Shown piece after piece: positions 1-8,161 of a stretch of 64,000 nt of DNA. The position numbers and the translations under genes are program-made. The first letter of the stretch is position 1. The number at the start of each line of letters is the position of its first letter. This stretch comes from Rhodoferax sp. (lineage in GTDB: Bacteria; Pseudomonadota; Gammaproteobacteria; Burkholderiales; Burkholderiaceae_C), in the NCBI RefSeq assembly GCF_013297935.1, contig NZ_JAAFIX010000005.1, positions 186,001 to 250,000 on the forward strand. The letters are read 5' to 3'. The notes under the pieces are model-generated. The model made no database searches, was not told the DNA's origin, and saw only the letters and a program-made list of their open reading frames with translations.

Positions 1-416
1 GCGGTGCCAAACAAGCCGTAGCTGGCGACCCCGAAAGCCAGGTGGGTTGGCAACCACAGGGTGGCGCTGCTGGGTAAGGGCGTGCCCGGAAAGAGGCACG
101 CCAGCAGCACCGCTACCGTGCCGACGGAGGACAGGGCCCAACGGGTTTGCAATTGCGGGTAAATCTGGCTCTCGATGGCATACACCGCCGCCACGACCCA
201 GGCCGTCATGGACAGTGCGGGGGCGAAACCGAAGTGGGTGGGCGGCAAGAGCAGGCCCCACGCCAAGGCCGCGCCGTGCAGAAACCAGGCCAGCGCCACC
301 CACGCGCGGGCGGTTGCAGGGCTCTGGTGTGCCGCCCGCAAGGCCGGCCACGCATAAGAACAGGCCGCCAAAACCGATAAGGCTAAGCTGGTGGGAGACG
401 CACTGGCTAAAATCAT
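1..416 (-). CDS. Cytochrome c assembly (CcsA/YpjD-like) inner-membrane protein, 3' end cut by window edge
   Basis: Only the first 138 codons are present; the gene runs off the left edge. From the ATG at 416 the reading frame is open and reads as hydrophobic, Trp- and Ala-rich membrane segments (AWPALRAAHQ, ALAWGLLLPP, MTAWVVAAVYAIES, PTHLAFGVASYGLFG). The segment around THLAFGVASYGLFG resembles the start of the CcsA/YpjD cytochrome c assembly domain, a family of multi-pass haem-handling proteins. It is divergent from ffh, an arrangement I know from other betaproteobacteria. The family call rests on the partial sequence and on context; the missing part, with the conserved Trp-rich and His positions, lies outside the window. 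Confidence 0.72.
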   Translation of the reverse strand, partial: MILASASPTSLALSVLAACSYAWPALRAAHQSPATARAWVALAWFLHGAALAWGLLLPPTHFGFAPALSMTAWVVAAVYAIESQIYPQLQTRWALSSVGTVAVLLACLFPGTPLPSSATLWLPTHLAFGVASYGLFGT

Positions 417-494
417 GTGCACAGTTTAGCGTTTTGCTCCCTGCCGGCACTGTCCGGCGCACACCGCAGGTTGCACCTGCCGGAATACTTCAAT

Positions 495-1859
495 ATGGCC
501 TCCGCTCTTACCGACAAACTTTCCCGCCTTGTTAAAGACCTGCGAGGCCAGGGCCGCATCACCGAGTCCAACGTGACCGACATGCTGCGCGAAGTGCGCA
601 TGGCCTTGCTGGAGGCCGACGTGGCCCTGCCGGTGGTGCGCGACTTCATAGCCCGCGTGAAAGAAAAAGCGCTCGGCCAGGAAGTGCTGGGCTCGCTGCA
701 GCCGGGCCAGGTGCTGGTGAGCATCGTCAACCGCGAGCTGGCCGCCACCATGGGCGAAGGCGTGAGCGACATCAACCTCGCTGCCCAGCCGCCCGCTGTT
801 ATTTTGATGGCGGGCCTGCAAGGTGCCGGTAAAACCACCACCACTGCCAAGCTGGCCATGCACCTGATTGAGAAGCGCAAGAAGAAGGTGCTGACCGTGT
901 CGGGTGACGTGTACCGCCCCGCCGCCATCGAACAGCTCAAAACCGTGACGGCCCAAGCAGGCGCCGAATGGTTCCCCTCCACCCCGGACCAGAACCCGGT
1001 CGACATTGGCCGCGCCGCGCTGGACTACGCTAAAAAGCACTTCTTTGATGTGCTGCTGGTCGACACCGCCGGCCGCCTGGCGATTGACGAAGCCTTGATG
1101 GCGGAAATCAAAAACCTGCACGCTGCGCTGAACCCGGTCGAAACCCTGTTTGTGGTGGACGCCATGCAGGGCCAGGACGCGGTCAACACCGCCAAGGCTT
1201 TTAAAGAGGCGCTGCCGCTGACCGGCATCATCCTCACCAAAACCGATGGCGATTCGCGCGGTGGTGCTGCGCTGTCGGTGCGCCAGGTCACCGGCGCGCC
1301 CATCAAGTTTGCCGGTACCAGCGAAAAGCTCGATGGCCTGGAGGTGTTTGACGCCGAGCGCCACGCCGGGCGCATTCTGGGCATGGGCGATATCGTGGCG
1401 CTGGTGGAGCAGGTCACTGCAGGTGTTGACATCGAAGCCGCCAAGAAGCTGGCCGAGAAGGTCAAGAGCGGCGCGGGCTTTGACCTGAACGACTTTTTGG
1501 CCCAGATCCAGCAAATGAAGCAAATGGGTGGCCTCTCCAGCCTGATGGACAAGCTGCCCGCCGCCATGGCGGCCAAGGCCGGTCAGGTGGATATGGACAA
1601 GGCCGAGAAAGACATCAAGCGCAAGGAAGGCATCATCCACAGCATGACGCCGCTGGAGCGCCGCAAGCCCGACCTGATTAAGGCCACCCGCAAGCGCCGC
1701 ATTGCCGCCGGTGCCGGTGTGCATGTGCAAGAGGTGAACCGCATGCTCAAAGAGTTTGAGCAGATGCAGGACATGATGAAGAAGATGAAGGGCGGCGGCA
1801 TGATGAAGATGATGAAGCGCCTGGGCGGCATGAAGGGCATGCCCAAGATGCCGTTCTGA
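495..1859 (+). CDS. ffh: Signal recognition particle GTPase Ffh
   Basis: Ffh is the protein subunit of SRP; it binds 4.5S RNA and signal sequences of nascent inner-membrane proteins and delivers them to FtsY. The 454-residue product has the N domain (1-90), the GTPase with P-loop GLQGAGKT near residue 107, DTAGR near 188 and TKTDGDSRGG near 246, then a methionine-rich M domain ending MMKMMKRLGGMKGMPKMPF. The frame is open upstream to 417, but the ATG at 495 gives the family length and MASALTDKLSRL is the usual N-terminus. Its stop overlaps the next ATG by one base (TGATG), so the downstream exporter gene is probably translationally coupled. Confidence 0.98.
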   Translation: MASALTDKLSRLVKDLRGQGRITESNVTDMLREVRMALLEADVALPVVRDFIARVKEKALGQEVLGSLQPGQVLVSIVNRELAATMGEGVSDINLAAQPPAVILMAGLQGAGKTTTTAKLAMHLIEKRKKKVLTVSGDVYRPAAIEQLKTVTAQAGAEWFPSTPDQNPVDIGRAALDYAKKHFFDVLLVDTAGRLAIDEALMAEIKNLHAALNPVETLFVVDAMQGQDAVNTAKAFKEALPLTGIILTKTDGDSRGGAALSVRQVTGAPIKFAGTSEKLDGLEVFDAERHAGRILGMGDIVALVEQVTAGVDIEAAKKLAEKVKSGAGFDLNDFLAQIQQMKQMGGLSSLMDKLPAAMAAKAGQVDMDKAEKDIKRKEGIIHSMTPLERRKPDLIKATRKRRIAAGAGVHVQEVNRMLKEFEQMQDMMKKMKGGGMMKMMKRLGGMKGMPKMPF

Positions 1860-2758
1860 TGGCAGACCACACACCGGCAAATATCTTCAAGGGCATAGGC
1901 CTGGCCGTGTTGGCTATGGCCTGTTTTGCCACCCTGGACACCACCACCAAATGGGTGTCGCTGAGCGCCCCGCTCATTGTGGCCATGTTTTTCCGCTATG
2001 CGTTTCAGGCTGTGGCTACCTCCGCCATTGAGCTGCCGCGCCAAGGGCGTGCGCTCCTGCAGACCCGGCATCTCGGCCTGCACCTCCTGCGTGGACTGTT
2101 GTTGCTGACCACCAGCGTGCTGGCTTTTTTGAGCCTGAAACATATGCCGGTGGGCGAGTTCACCGCCATCGTGCTGCTCACCCCGCTCGTGGTCACTCTG
2201 ATGGCTGCCCGCATGCTGCACGAAAAAGTGTCCGGCCTGCGCTTGCTGCTGGTCGCTGGCGGGTTTGCGGGCACGCTGGTGATCGTGCGGCCCGAGGGCT
2301 CCGACATGAACTGGGCTCTGTTGTTCCCCATCGGCGTGGTGCTGGCCAATGCGGGCTTTCAGTTGCTGACCAGCCGCATGGCCCGCACCGAAGACCCCAT
2401 GACCATGCAGTTCTACACCGGCTGGACCGGCGCCGCCATTGCCGCGCTGGCGCTGCCCTTTGTGTGGGCGCCTATTGAGTCCCATGCGGTATGGGGCGGG
2501 CTGTTGTTGATGGGTTTTCTGGGCAGCCTGGGGCACTTCATCTTTATTCAGGCCTTCAAACGCGCACCGGCAGCGGTGCTCATGCCCTATATGTATGCGC
2601 AGATTGCGTTCGCCATGCTGGGCGGCTGGCTGATGTTTTCGCACGTGCCCGACCGCTGGACGCTGGTGGGCATGGGCCTGATCGCGGTATGCGGAGCCGC
2701 CGGTGCCTGGCTCACGGCGCACGAGAGCAGGGCATCGGCGGAGGCGCCGGAGCATTGA
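1859..2758 (+). CDS. DMT-superfamily (EamA) permease
   Basis: A 299-residue inner-membrane protein with about ten hydrophobic segments arranged as two EamA repeats of five, the fold of drug/metabolite transporters. The first repeat covers roughly residues 10-140, the second 150-290. Substrate cannot be read from sequence; family members export amino acids, nucleobases or small toxic compounds. It starts inside the ffh stop codon, so it is likely co-transcribed with ffh, although the functions are unrelated. A second, not closely similar DMT protein is at 20454. Downstream begins the non-coding and accessory stretch 2759-5045. Confidence 0.9.
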   Translation: MADHTPANIFKGIGLAVLAMACFATLDTTTKWVSLSAPLIVAMFFRYAFQAVATSAIELPRQGRALLQTRHLGLHLLRGLLLLTTSVLAFLSLKHMPVGEFTAIVLLTPLVVTLMAARMLHEKVSGLRLLLVAGGFAGTLVIVRPEGSDMNWALLFPIGVVLANAGFQLLTSRMARTEDPMTMQFYTGWTGAAIAALALPFVWAPIESHAVWGGLLLMGFLGSLGHFIFIQAFKRAPAAVLMPYMYAQIAFAMLGGWLMFSHVPDRWTLVGMGLIAVCGAAGAWLTAHESRASAEAPEH

Positions 2759-2772
2759 TGGGTGGCGTTTTT

Positions 2773-2834
2773 AGTGCCAAATTGGCCTATAGCCCCCGTG
2801 ATATATGCGCGAGTAGCTACTGATTTTGTAGTGT
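2773..2834 (-). repeat. Interspersed repeat copy 1
   Basis: A copy of a 60-70 bp repeat found about a dozen times in this window. Each copy has an AT-rich palindromic core, GCTA(C/T)TA-n5-TAGC-like, then a short spacer with GCGCA, and a tail reading about GGGCTAGAGGCC-ATTTGG that can itself fold. This copy lies just downstream of the DMT gene with its core at 2813-2834 and tail at 2773-2800, orientation minus. Confidence 0.75.
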
Positions 2835-2853
2835 ATTTTCGTCGGTTTGGGGG

Positions 2854-2932
2854 GCAGAGCGGGGAGTCCGGGCCCCCGCCTCATACTGCCAAATGCGCAG
2901 AAATCGGCGGGACCCCGAACTCCCCGCTCTGC
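2854..2932. repeat. 79-nt near-perfect inverted repeat (27-bp arms)
   Basis: Left arm 2854-2880 and right arm 2906-2932 match at 24 of 27 positions with a 25-nt loop. The outer 14 bases (GCAGAGCGGGGAGT) are perfectly complementary. No run of T follows on either strand, so it is not a standard intrinsic terminator. It lies in the 575-bp gene-free stretch 2759-3333, which otherwise holds repeat copy 1 and no ORF I can support. I could not align it to the attC sites downstream. Confidence 0.7.
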
Positions 2933-3333
2933 GGGTGGCATGGCTGGTGTGCGTGCAGGATCGGGTAAGGTCGTGGGTCAGCTTTGCAGCGGAAGCGGAC
3001 CTTTCCTTCAGCGTGCAAACCACTCCTCTAGTGGAAGAACTTGCCTGATTTGCAGGATTATTATTTGCGACCCATCCAGCCCAAGCAGAGAAATACCCAA
3101 ATAGATCAAACGCTTAGCTGACTGGCACAGCAACTGCCGCCATGCTGCCTGCCTTGTTATTGGCGGTTTTGCAAGGCTTCACGGTTCGTAAATAGATGGC
3201 ACGGCAGGCCATATACTGACAAAAATCGATTGAAAACAATCACTTAGCTGGAGCAAGGGAGGCGCGCACAATGACACTTGAGCCAAGTTTTTTTGTACTT
3301 TTGCGGCATTTATCAAGTTGAGACTTCATCAAA

Positions 3334-3777
3334 ATGACTGACTCGATCTTCAAGGTTTCCGACGTTAAGTCGCTAAAAGAGCTCGCTCACGTTTTGACGT
3401 ACCCGCTCATTGCCGTTGCGTACTTTATGCAATCTGGCCCGAGCATTGGATGGGAAGATCAATGGCGTTGGGGTATTCCTGAAAGTCTTACCGTGACGGG
3501 GCAACTATCTCTGTTCTTTATCTACTTCGCATTGAAGTCAATCTGGGTGTGTGCGGCAGTCGGTGTTGTTGACGTGCTCGTCACCCAATTGAATTGGGAG
3601 TATGGCGAAGTGTTGCTCGCAATAGCAAGCATCGTTTTCATTGGAGTCGGCCTCATGGGACTCTTTGCGCAAGACATGCATCCGTTACTGGCAAAGGTGA
3701 ACAAGTTTTGGTTCGTCGCATGTCTTGTATGGGGTTTTGCTTGTTCAGGGAGGCTGGAGCGTGCGACCAAGTCTTAA
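3334..3777 (+). CDS. Orphan membrane protein, probable integron cassette gene 1
   Basis: A 147-residue protein of unknown function with three or four predicted membrane segments (around residues 20-32, 57-85, 90-112 and 125-138) and a short charged C-terminus. I recognise no family. Its TAA stop at 3775-3777 lies inside the 5' inverse core of the attC-like site that follows, the compact layout of a gene cassette. Composition is more AT-rich than its neighbours, in line with acquired DNA. The ATG at 3334 is the first in frame; no strong ribosome binding site is visible. The left cassette boundary was not found. Real coding status is supported by position and the clean membrane pattern, not by homology. 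Confidence 0.7.
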   Translation: MTDSIFKVSDVKSLKELAHVLTYPLIAVAYFMQSGPSIGWEDQWRWGIPESLTVTGQLSLFFIYFALKSIWVCAAVGVVDVLVTQLNWEYGEVLLAIASIVFIGVGLMGLFAQDMHPLLAKVNKFWFVACLVWGFACSGRLERATKS

Positions 3778-3858
3778 CAGGTTGTTCGTCACGGACATGC
3801 TGCAGCAGAATGCCGCTACGCGGCGTGTGCTGCCCGCCGGACAACGCCAACGTTAGAT
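3772..3858 (+). other. Integron attC-like site 1
   Basis: An 87-bp imperfect palindrome. It begins with inverse core TCTTAAC (3772-3778, one mismatch to RYYYAAC) and ends with GTTAGAT (3852-3858), a perfect GTTRRRY core. Inner complementary boxes GTTGTTCGTC / GGACAACG and a central stem GCCGCTACGCGGCG lie between. Recombination would occur after G3852. The ATG of the next gene (3857) overlaps the core, and the previous stop overlaps the 5' core. It shares length and central sequence (GCAGCAG-n2-TGCCGCT ... GGCGT-n-TGCTGC) with attC-like site 2. Confidence 0.85.
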
Positions 3859-4654
3859 GGCAGACCACCCTGATCTCGAAACGAAGGTGCTGAAGTGGAT
3901 GAAGTCCACTGGTTTTCCTTTGGAAATGGCTGCTGCAAGTGCGTTTCGCAATGCCAAGTTCGAGGTTCGCCAGTCGAGCACGTACGTAGATCCTGAAAGC
4001 GGTAAAGGGCGAGAGATAGATGTCGTCGTCGTAGACCCGGATTGGATTGGAGCGGTCGATATCGGTTTTGTTCTCGAATGCAAGTCATCTACACGGCCTT
4101 GGGTGGTTTTGCGCTCGGATGATGCATTCGCCAATTACAACCGCTTCTCGGCCTTCGCTCCGATGACGGAGTCTGCACGGGCCGCGTTGGTTGGTAAGGC
4201 TCCCGGGTTCGACTCAGTCAGCCTCGCATCGATGAAGTACATCGAGAGGCCATCGGATGGCGGCTATGGCCTGAGGCAAGCGTTAGATGGTGTCGACCAA
4301 GCTTACGCAGCGGCGATGGGCGCGGTGAAAGCTTGTGTGCACCTCATCCACGAATGCGAGTCTCTTTCTTACAAGCCAGCCGCGATCTACTTTCCGGTGA
4401 TTGTGGTGGATTCGCCGATCTATGAATGCACCTTACTGGCAAACGGTGAGCTGGCGCTGGAGGAAGTGAGCCACAGCGAGTTTCTATTTGTTGCACACAT
4501 CCCAGGGCGAATTGGTTGCTGGGTGAGGGTAGTTGGGAAGGCAGACTTGCCGCGTTACGCAGCCTGGGCTCGCGAGTTGGCAAACACGCTGCGAGCCGAC
4601 CTCAAAGATCAAGAGGAACGCGTGCTCGGCACATTGCAGGAGGGCGCGAAGTGA
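3857..4654 (+). CDS. PD-(D/E)XK nuclease-like protein, integron cassette gene 2
   Basis: A 265-residue soluble protein. The N-terminal ~90 residues carry the pattern of a restriction-endonuclease-like core: Glu8 in a helix, Asp55 in GREIDVVVVD, and E74-C-K76 in FVLECKSST, i.e. E...D...ExK with hydrophobic strands between. Such cores occur in Mrr-like, RecB-like and other DNA-cleaving or DNA-binding proteins; the rest of the protein (100-265) matches no family I recognise. The start ATG is embedded in the attC core upstream and the stop lies 8 nt before the next attC-like site, so the gene fills a single promoterless cassette. A defence role is plausible by analogy with other cassette nucleases but is inference. 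Confidence 0.8.
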   Translation: MADHPDLETKVLKWMKSTGFPLEMAAASAFRNAKFEVRQSSTYVDPESGKGREIDVVVVDPDWIGAVDIGFVLECKSSTRPWVVLRSDDAFANYNRFSAFAPMTESARAALVGKAPGFDSVSLASMKYIERPSDGGYGLRQALDGVDQAYAAAMGAVKACVHLIHECESLSYKPAAIYFPVIVVDSPIYECTLLANGELALEEVSHSEFLFVAHIPGRIGCWVRVVGKADLPRYAAWARELANTLRADLKDQEERVLGTLQEGAK

Positions 4655-4661
4655 GCGACGT

Positions 4662-4748
4662 ATCTAACTGGGCGACCCATGCGGACGCACAGCAGCAGGT
4701 TGCCGCTGCGAGGCGTTTGCTGCGTGCCTGTGACCTCCAACGTAAGGA
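4662..4748 (+). other. Integron attC-like site 2 (degenerate 3' core)
   Basis: 87 bp, the same length as site 1. The 5' inverse core ATCTAAC (4662-4668) is perfect, the centre TTGCCGCTGCGAGGCG matches site 1 with few changes, but the 3' core reads GTAAGGA (4742-4748) instead of GTTRRRY. This may be the worn terminal site of the array. Beyond it to 5045 (about 300 bp) I see no gene, only repeat copy 2 at the far end. Confidence 0.75.
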
Positions 4749-4983
4749 CTGCTGCGAAGCGCACTAAACGTCAGCTTCCAGCTTCAAGCCGACCATCCAC
4801 CCTCAAGGCGAGGAGCGCAGCTTGCGAGCGCAGGGGCCATTAGCGGTTGCCACAGAGGCGGCGCCCCCGTCACCCGGTTGACGATGAAATACAGGCACAC
4901 CCATAGCAGCCGCCCGCGAGGTGCGCCGGAGTCCGCAAGCTGGGTTGCTCGCCACCGCCTACCCGCAGGCGCGCAAGGTTTTT

Positions 4984-5044
4984 AAGCTAAATTGCCCTCT
5001 AGCCCTTGCAGATGCTGCGCGAAAAGCTACAAATTCAGTAGCAA
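4984..5044 (-). repeat. Interspersed repeat copy 2
   Basis: Core GCTACTGAATTTGTAGC on the minus strand (about 5027-5043) with tail CAAGGGCTAGAGGGCAATTT. It begins two bases beyond the stop of the CoA-transferase gene, so it forms that gene's 3' untranslated region. The stretch 4749-4983 between attC-like site 2 and this copy holds no convincing gene. Confidence 0.8.
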
Positions 5045-5045
5045 A

Positions 5046-6560
5046 TCACAGCATTCGCCCCGTCTTCACAAACCGGTCGTGCCACGACAGGGCCTCGCTC
5101 AGGATGTGCGGGGTGTGGCGGCCGGGGGCGGTTTGCAGGGCGCGGTCAAAGTAGTCGCGCAGGGCAGGGCGGAAGTCTGGGTGGGCGCAGTGCTCGATGA
5201 CGAGTTGGGCGCGCTGCGTGGGGGACTTGCCGCGCAGGTCGGCCAGGCCTTGTTCGGTGACGATGATTTCCACGTCGTGCTCGGTGTGGTCGGTGTGCGA
5301 GACCATGGGCACGATGCACGAAATGGCGCCGTCCTTGGCGGTGGAGGGCGTCATAAAAAACGACAAGTAGGCATTGCGCGCAAAGTCGCCCGAGCCGCCG
5401 ATGCCGTTCATGATGCTGCTGCCCATGATGTGGGTGGAGTTCACGTTGCCGTAGATGTCGGCCTCGATCATTGCGTTCATGGCAATCAGGCCCAGGCGGC
5501 GGATTACCTCGGGGTGGTTGCTCATCTCCTGCGGGCGCAGGACGATGCGTTCGCGGTAGAAGTCGATGTTGGCGTTGAACTCTTCCAATGCTGCCGGGCT
5601 GAAAGACAGCGCCGTGGCCGAGGCCATGGTCAGCTTGCCAGACTTGATCATCTCCAGCATGCCGTCTTGCAGCACTTCGGTGTAGGCGGTCAGGTTCTCA
5701 AACGGGCCGTGGTTCAGGCCCATGAGCACGGCGTTGGCGATGTTGCCCACTCCGCTTTGCAGCGGTAGCAGGTCCGCAGGCAGGCGGCCGGCACTCACCT
5801 CTTGCTGCAGGAACTGGATGATGTGCCCGGCAATGCGCTCCGACGTGGCATCGGGCGCTGCGAAGGGCGAGTTGCGGTCGTGCTCGCTGGTTTCCACCAC
5901 CGCAATCACTTTGGCCGGGTCGCAGTGCAGGTAGCAGTCGCCAATGCGGTCGCCCGGCGCCACCAGCGGAATGGGCTGGCGGTGCGGCGGAATGCGGGTG
6001 CCGTAGTAAATGTCGTGCATGCCCTCCAAGCCGGGGTGCTGCAAGCTGTTCACTTCCAGAATGATGTGGTCGGCCAGGTCCAGCCATGTCTTGTTGTTGC
6101 CCACCGAAGACGATGGAATCAGCCGCCCGTCGGGCAGGATGCCCGCTACCTCGACCACCGCGACCTTAAGCGGCCCCAAAAAGCCAAACCACGCGAGCTG
6201 CGCCACGTGCGAGAGGTGGATGTCGGTGTACTGCATCTGCCCCGCGTTGATCTGCTTGCGCACCGTGGGGTCCGACTGGTAGGGCAGGCGCATGTGCACG
6301 CCGTGGGCCTTCGCTAGCGCGCCGTCTAGCTCAGGCGCGGTGGAGGCGCCGGTCCACAGGCCAATTTGAAAGTCTTCCCCAGCGGCATGCAATGCTTCCA
6401 TGCGCGCGGCCAGCGCCTGCGGCACGGCCTTGGGGTGGCCCGAGCCGGTGAAGCCGCTCATGCCCACATTGGCCCCGGCGGGGATGAGGGCGGCGGCGGC
6501 TTCGGCCGACATGACTTTGGATTGGTAGACGGGGTGTTGAATGCGGGGGGGCAAGGGCAT
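5046..6560 (-). CDS. Acetyl-CoA hydrolase/transferase family CoA-transferase (succinate CoA-transferase type)
   Basis: A 504-residue class-I CoA-transferase of the acetyl-CoA hydrolase/Cat1 type, which moves CoA between acetyl-CoA or propionyl-CoA and succinate or another acid. Family signatures include GMSGFTGSGHPKAVP near the N-terminus, LQSGVGNIANAVL in the middle and the C-terminal NGIGGSGDFARNAYLS / HTDHTEHDVEIIVTEQGLADLRG block. Start: the frame opens with TTG at 6566, but ATG at 6560 has GGAG about ten bases upstream and begins MPLPPRIQHP, so I take it. Monocistronic: repeat copy 2 follows and the miaB terminator lies upstream. Exact acyl preference is not determined. Confidence 0.93.
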   Translation of the reverse strand: MPLPPRIQHPVYQSKVMSAEAAAALIPAGANVGMSGFTGSGHPKAVPQALAARMEALHAAGEDFQIGLWTGASTAPELDGALAKAHGVHMRLPYQSDPTVRKQINAGQMQYTDIHLSHVAQLAWFGFLGPLKVAVVEVAGILPDGRLIPSSSVGNNKTWLDLADHIILEVNSLQHPGLEGMHDIYYGTRIPPHRQPIPLVAPGDRIGDCYLHCDPAKVIAVVETSEHDRNSPFAAPDATSERIAGHIIQFLQQEVSAGRLPADLLPLQSGVGNIANAVLMGLNHGPFENLTAYTEVLQDGMLEMIKSGKLTMASATALSFSPAALEEFNANIDFYRERIVLRPQEMSNHPEVIRRLGLIAMNAMIEADIYGNVNSTHIMGSSIMNGIGGSGDFARNAYLSFFMTPSTAKDGAISCIVPMVSHTDHTEHDVEIIVTEQGLADLRGKSPTQRAQLVIEHCAHPDFRPALRDYFDRALQTAPGRHTPHILSEALSWHDRFVKTGRML

Positions 6561-6679
6561 GTCCAAAAAACTCCGGTGCTGTGATGAGGCTGGTCCCGAT
6601 GGAAGGCTGCGGCGCGGGCCATCTTACGTGGAGCTTGCGGGTTTACCCTTGGATTTTTCTTGACTTAAGGCAAGCCAAA

Positions 6680-6707
6680 AGCAAAAAGGGCTCCCGAGGG
6701 AGCCCTT
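6680..6707 (-). terminator. Rho-independent terminator of miaB
   Basis: On the minus strand a GC-rich stem AAGGGCTCCC / GGGAGCCCTT is followed by TTTTTGCTTTT, about 20 bases past the miaB stop. Confidence 0.85.
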
Positions 6708-6726
6708 GGCAGATGGTGCGCAGACT

Positions 6727-8064
6727 TCAGGCCACGGTCTCTGCGGTCATTACCTCACCGCGCAGCGTGTAGCTTCGCGTCTCAGTAATTGTCACATCCA
6801 CGAGCTGGCCCACCAGGCGCGGGTGGCCGGCAAAGTTGACCACGCGGTTGCATTCGGTGCGGCCCATGAGTTCGCCGTTGTCGCGCTTGCTGCCGCCTTC
6901 CACCAGGATGCGCTGCACCGTGCCCAGGCGCTGGTTGCTGATGGTGGCAATGTTGGCGTTGATGGCGGCTTGCAGCTCCTGCAGGCGGGCCAGCTTCACT
7001 TCGTGCGGCGTGTCGTCGTGCAGATTGGCGGCCGGTGTGCCGGGGCGGGGGCTGAAGATGAAGCTGAAGCTGTTGTCAAAGCCCACATCGTGGATCAGCT
7101 TCATCATCTTGGCGTGGTCTTCATCGGTCTCGCCGGGGAAGCCAACGATGAAGTCCGAGCTGATGCTCATGTCGGGGCGGATGGCGCGCAGCTTGCGGAT
7201 GGTGCTTTTGTATTCCATGGCGGTGTAGCCGCGTTTCATGGCCATCAAAATTTTGTCGCTGCCGTGCTGCACGGGCAGGTGCAAGTGGCTCACCAGCTTG
7301 GGCAACTTCTCGTAGGCGGCAATTAGGCTGGGGGTGAATTCGTTGGGGTGGCTCGTGGTGTAGCGGATGCGTTCGATGCCGGGGATGTCGCTCACATACT
7401 CCAGCAAAGTGGCAAAGTCAGCCATTTCGCCCGAGTCGCCCATGGCGTTGCGCCACGCGTTCACGTTTTGGCCCAGCAGGTTCACCTCTTTCACGCCCTG
7501 GTCGGCCAGGCCGGCAATCTCCACCAGCACATCCTCAAACGGGCGGTTGATTTCGGTGCCGCGGGTGTAAGGCACCACGCAGTAGCTGCAGTACTTGTTG
7601 CAGCCTTCCATGATGCTCACAAACGCCGACGCGCCGTCCACCTTGGCCGGCGGCAGGTGGTCGAACTTCTCAATCTCGGGAAAGCTGATGTCCACCTGCG
7701 GTTTGTCCAGCGCCTTGCGGGCGTTCAGCAGCTCCGGCAAGCGGTGCAGGGTTTGCGGGCCGAACACCACGTCCACATAAGGCGCGCGTTTGATGATTTC
7801 GGCGCCTTCCTGGCTGGCCACGCATCCGCCCACGCCGATCTGCACGCCCCGGGCTTTCAGGTGCTTGATGCGGCCCAGGTCGGAAAACACCTTCTCCTGC
7901 GCCTTTTCGCGCACCGAGCAGGTGTTGAACAAAATCAGGTCGGCCTGCTCCACGTCGTCGGTGGGCTCGTAGCCCTGGGCGGCGCCTAGCACGTCGGCCA
8001 TTTTGTCGGAGTCGTACTCGTTCATCTGGCAGCCGAAGGTTTTGATAAAGACTTTTTTAGACAT
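6727..8064 (-). CDS. miaB: tRNA-2-methylthio-N6-dimethylallyladenosine synthase MiaB
   Basis: A radical-SAM methylthiotransferase that adds the 2-methylthio group to i6A37 of tRNAs reading UNN codons. The 445-residue protein has the N-terminal UPF0004 domain with its cluster cysteines ([28 protein letters not shown]), the radical-SAM motif CNKYCSYC near residue 155 and a C-terminal TRAM domain (~375-440). Length and ATG at 8064 match the family. A strong terminator lies immediately downstream. Repeat copy 3 sits just upstream of the start, between it and the 8162 gene. Confidence 0.97.
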   Translation of the reverse strand: MSKKVFIKTFGCQMNEYDSDKMADVLGAAQGYEPTDDVEQADLILFNTCSVREKAQEKVFSDLGRIKHLKARGVQIGVGGCVASQEGAEIIKRAPYVDVVFGPQTLHRLPELLNARKALDKPQVDISFPEIEKFDHLPPAKVDGASAFVSIMEGCNKYCSYCVVPYTRGTEINRPFEDVLVEIAGLADQGVKEVNLLGQNVNAWRNAMGDSGEMADFATLLEYVSDIPGIERIRYTTSHPNEFTPSLIAAYEKLPKLVSHLHLPVQHGSDKILMAMKRGYTAMEYKSTIRKLRAIRPDMSISSDFIVGFPGETDEDHAKMMKLIHDVGFDNSFSFIFSPRPGTPAANLHDDTPHEVKLARLQELQAAINANIATISNQRLGTVQRILVEGGSKRDNGELMGRTECNRVVNFAGHPRLVGQLVDVTITETRSYTLRGEVMTAETVA

Positions 8065-8080
8065 GGTGGGTCCGTTGAAT

Positions 8081-8142
8081 TGCTATTATTTTTGTAGCTG
8101 CTACCGCAAGTAATGCGGGGGCTACAGGCCAAAATGGCCTCA
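8081..8142 (+). repeat. Interspersed repeat copy 3
   Basis: Core GCTATTATTTTTGTAGC at about 8082-8098, spacer with CCGCAAGTAATGCGG, and tail GGGGCTACAGGCCAAAATGGCC, whose end folds as GAGGCCATTTTGGCC. Located between the small exported protein gene and miaB, both on the minus strand, so any read-through transcript would carry it. Confidence 0.8.
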
Positions 8143-8161
8143 AACTGCGCGAGGCGGCGAG

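Noticed and set aside
426-1880. 484-codon open frame on the minus strand over ffh
   Set aside because: Antisense shadow in GC-rich DNA; product is His/Leu-rich low-complexity without a known domain, while ffh on the other strand is unmistakable.
2762-3104. Short plus-strand open frames of 68-110 codons after the DMT gene
   Set aside because: They cross the repeat and the large hairpin, have no ribosome binding site and look like random translation.
3100-3333. Possible attI or third attC upstream of cassette gene 1 (CTTAGCTG occurs at two places)
   Set aside because: No GTTRRRY/RYYYAAC pair with a palindromic interior could be assembled; left undecided.
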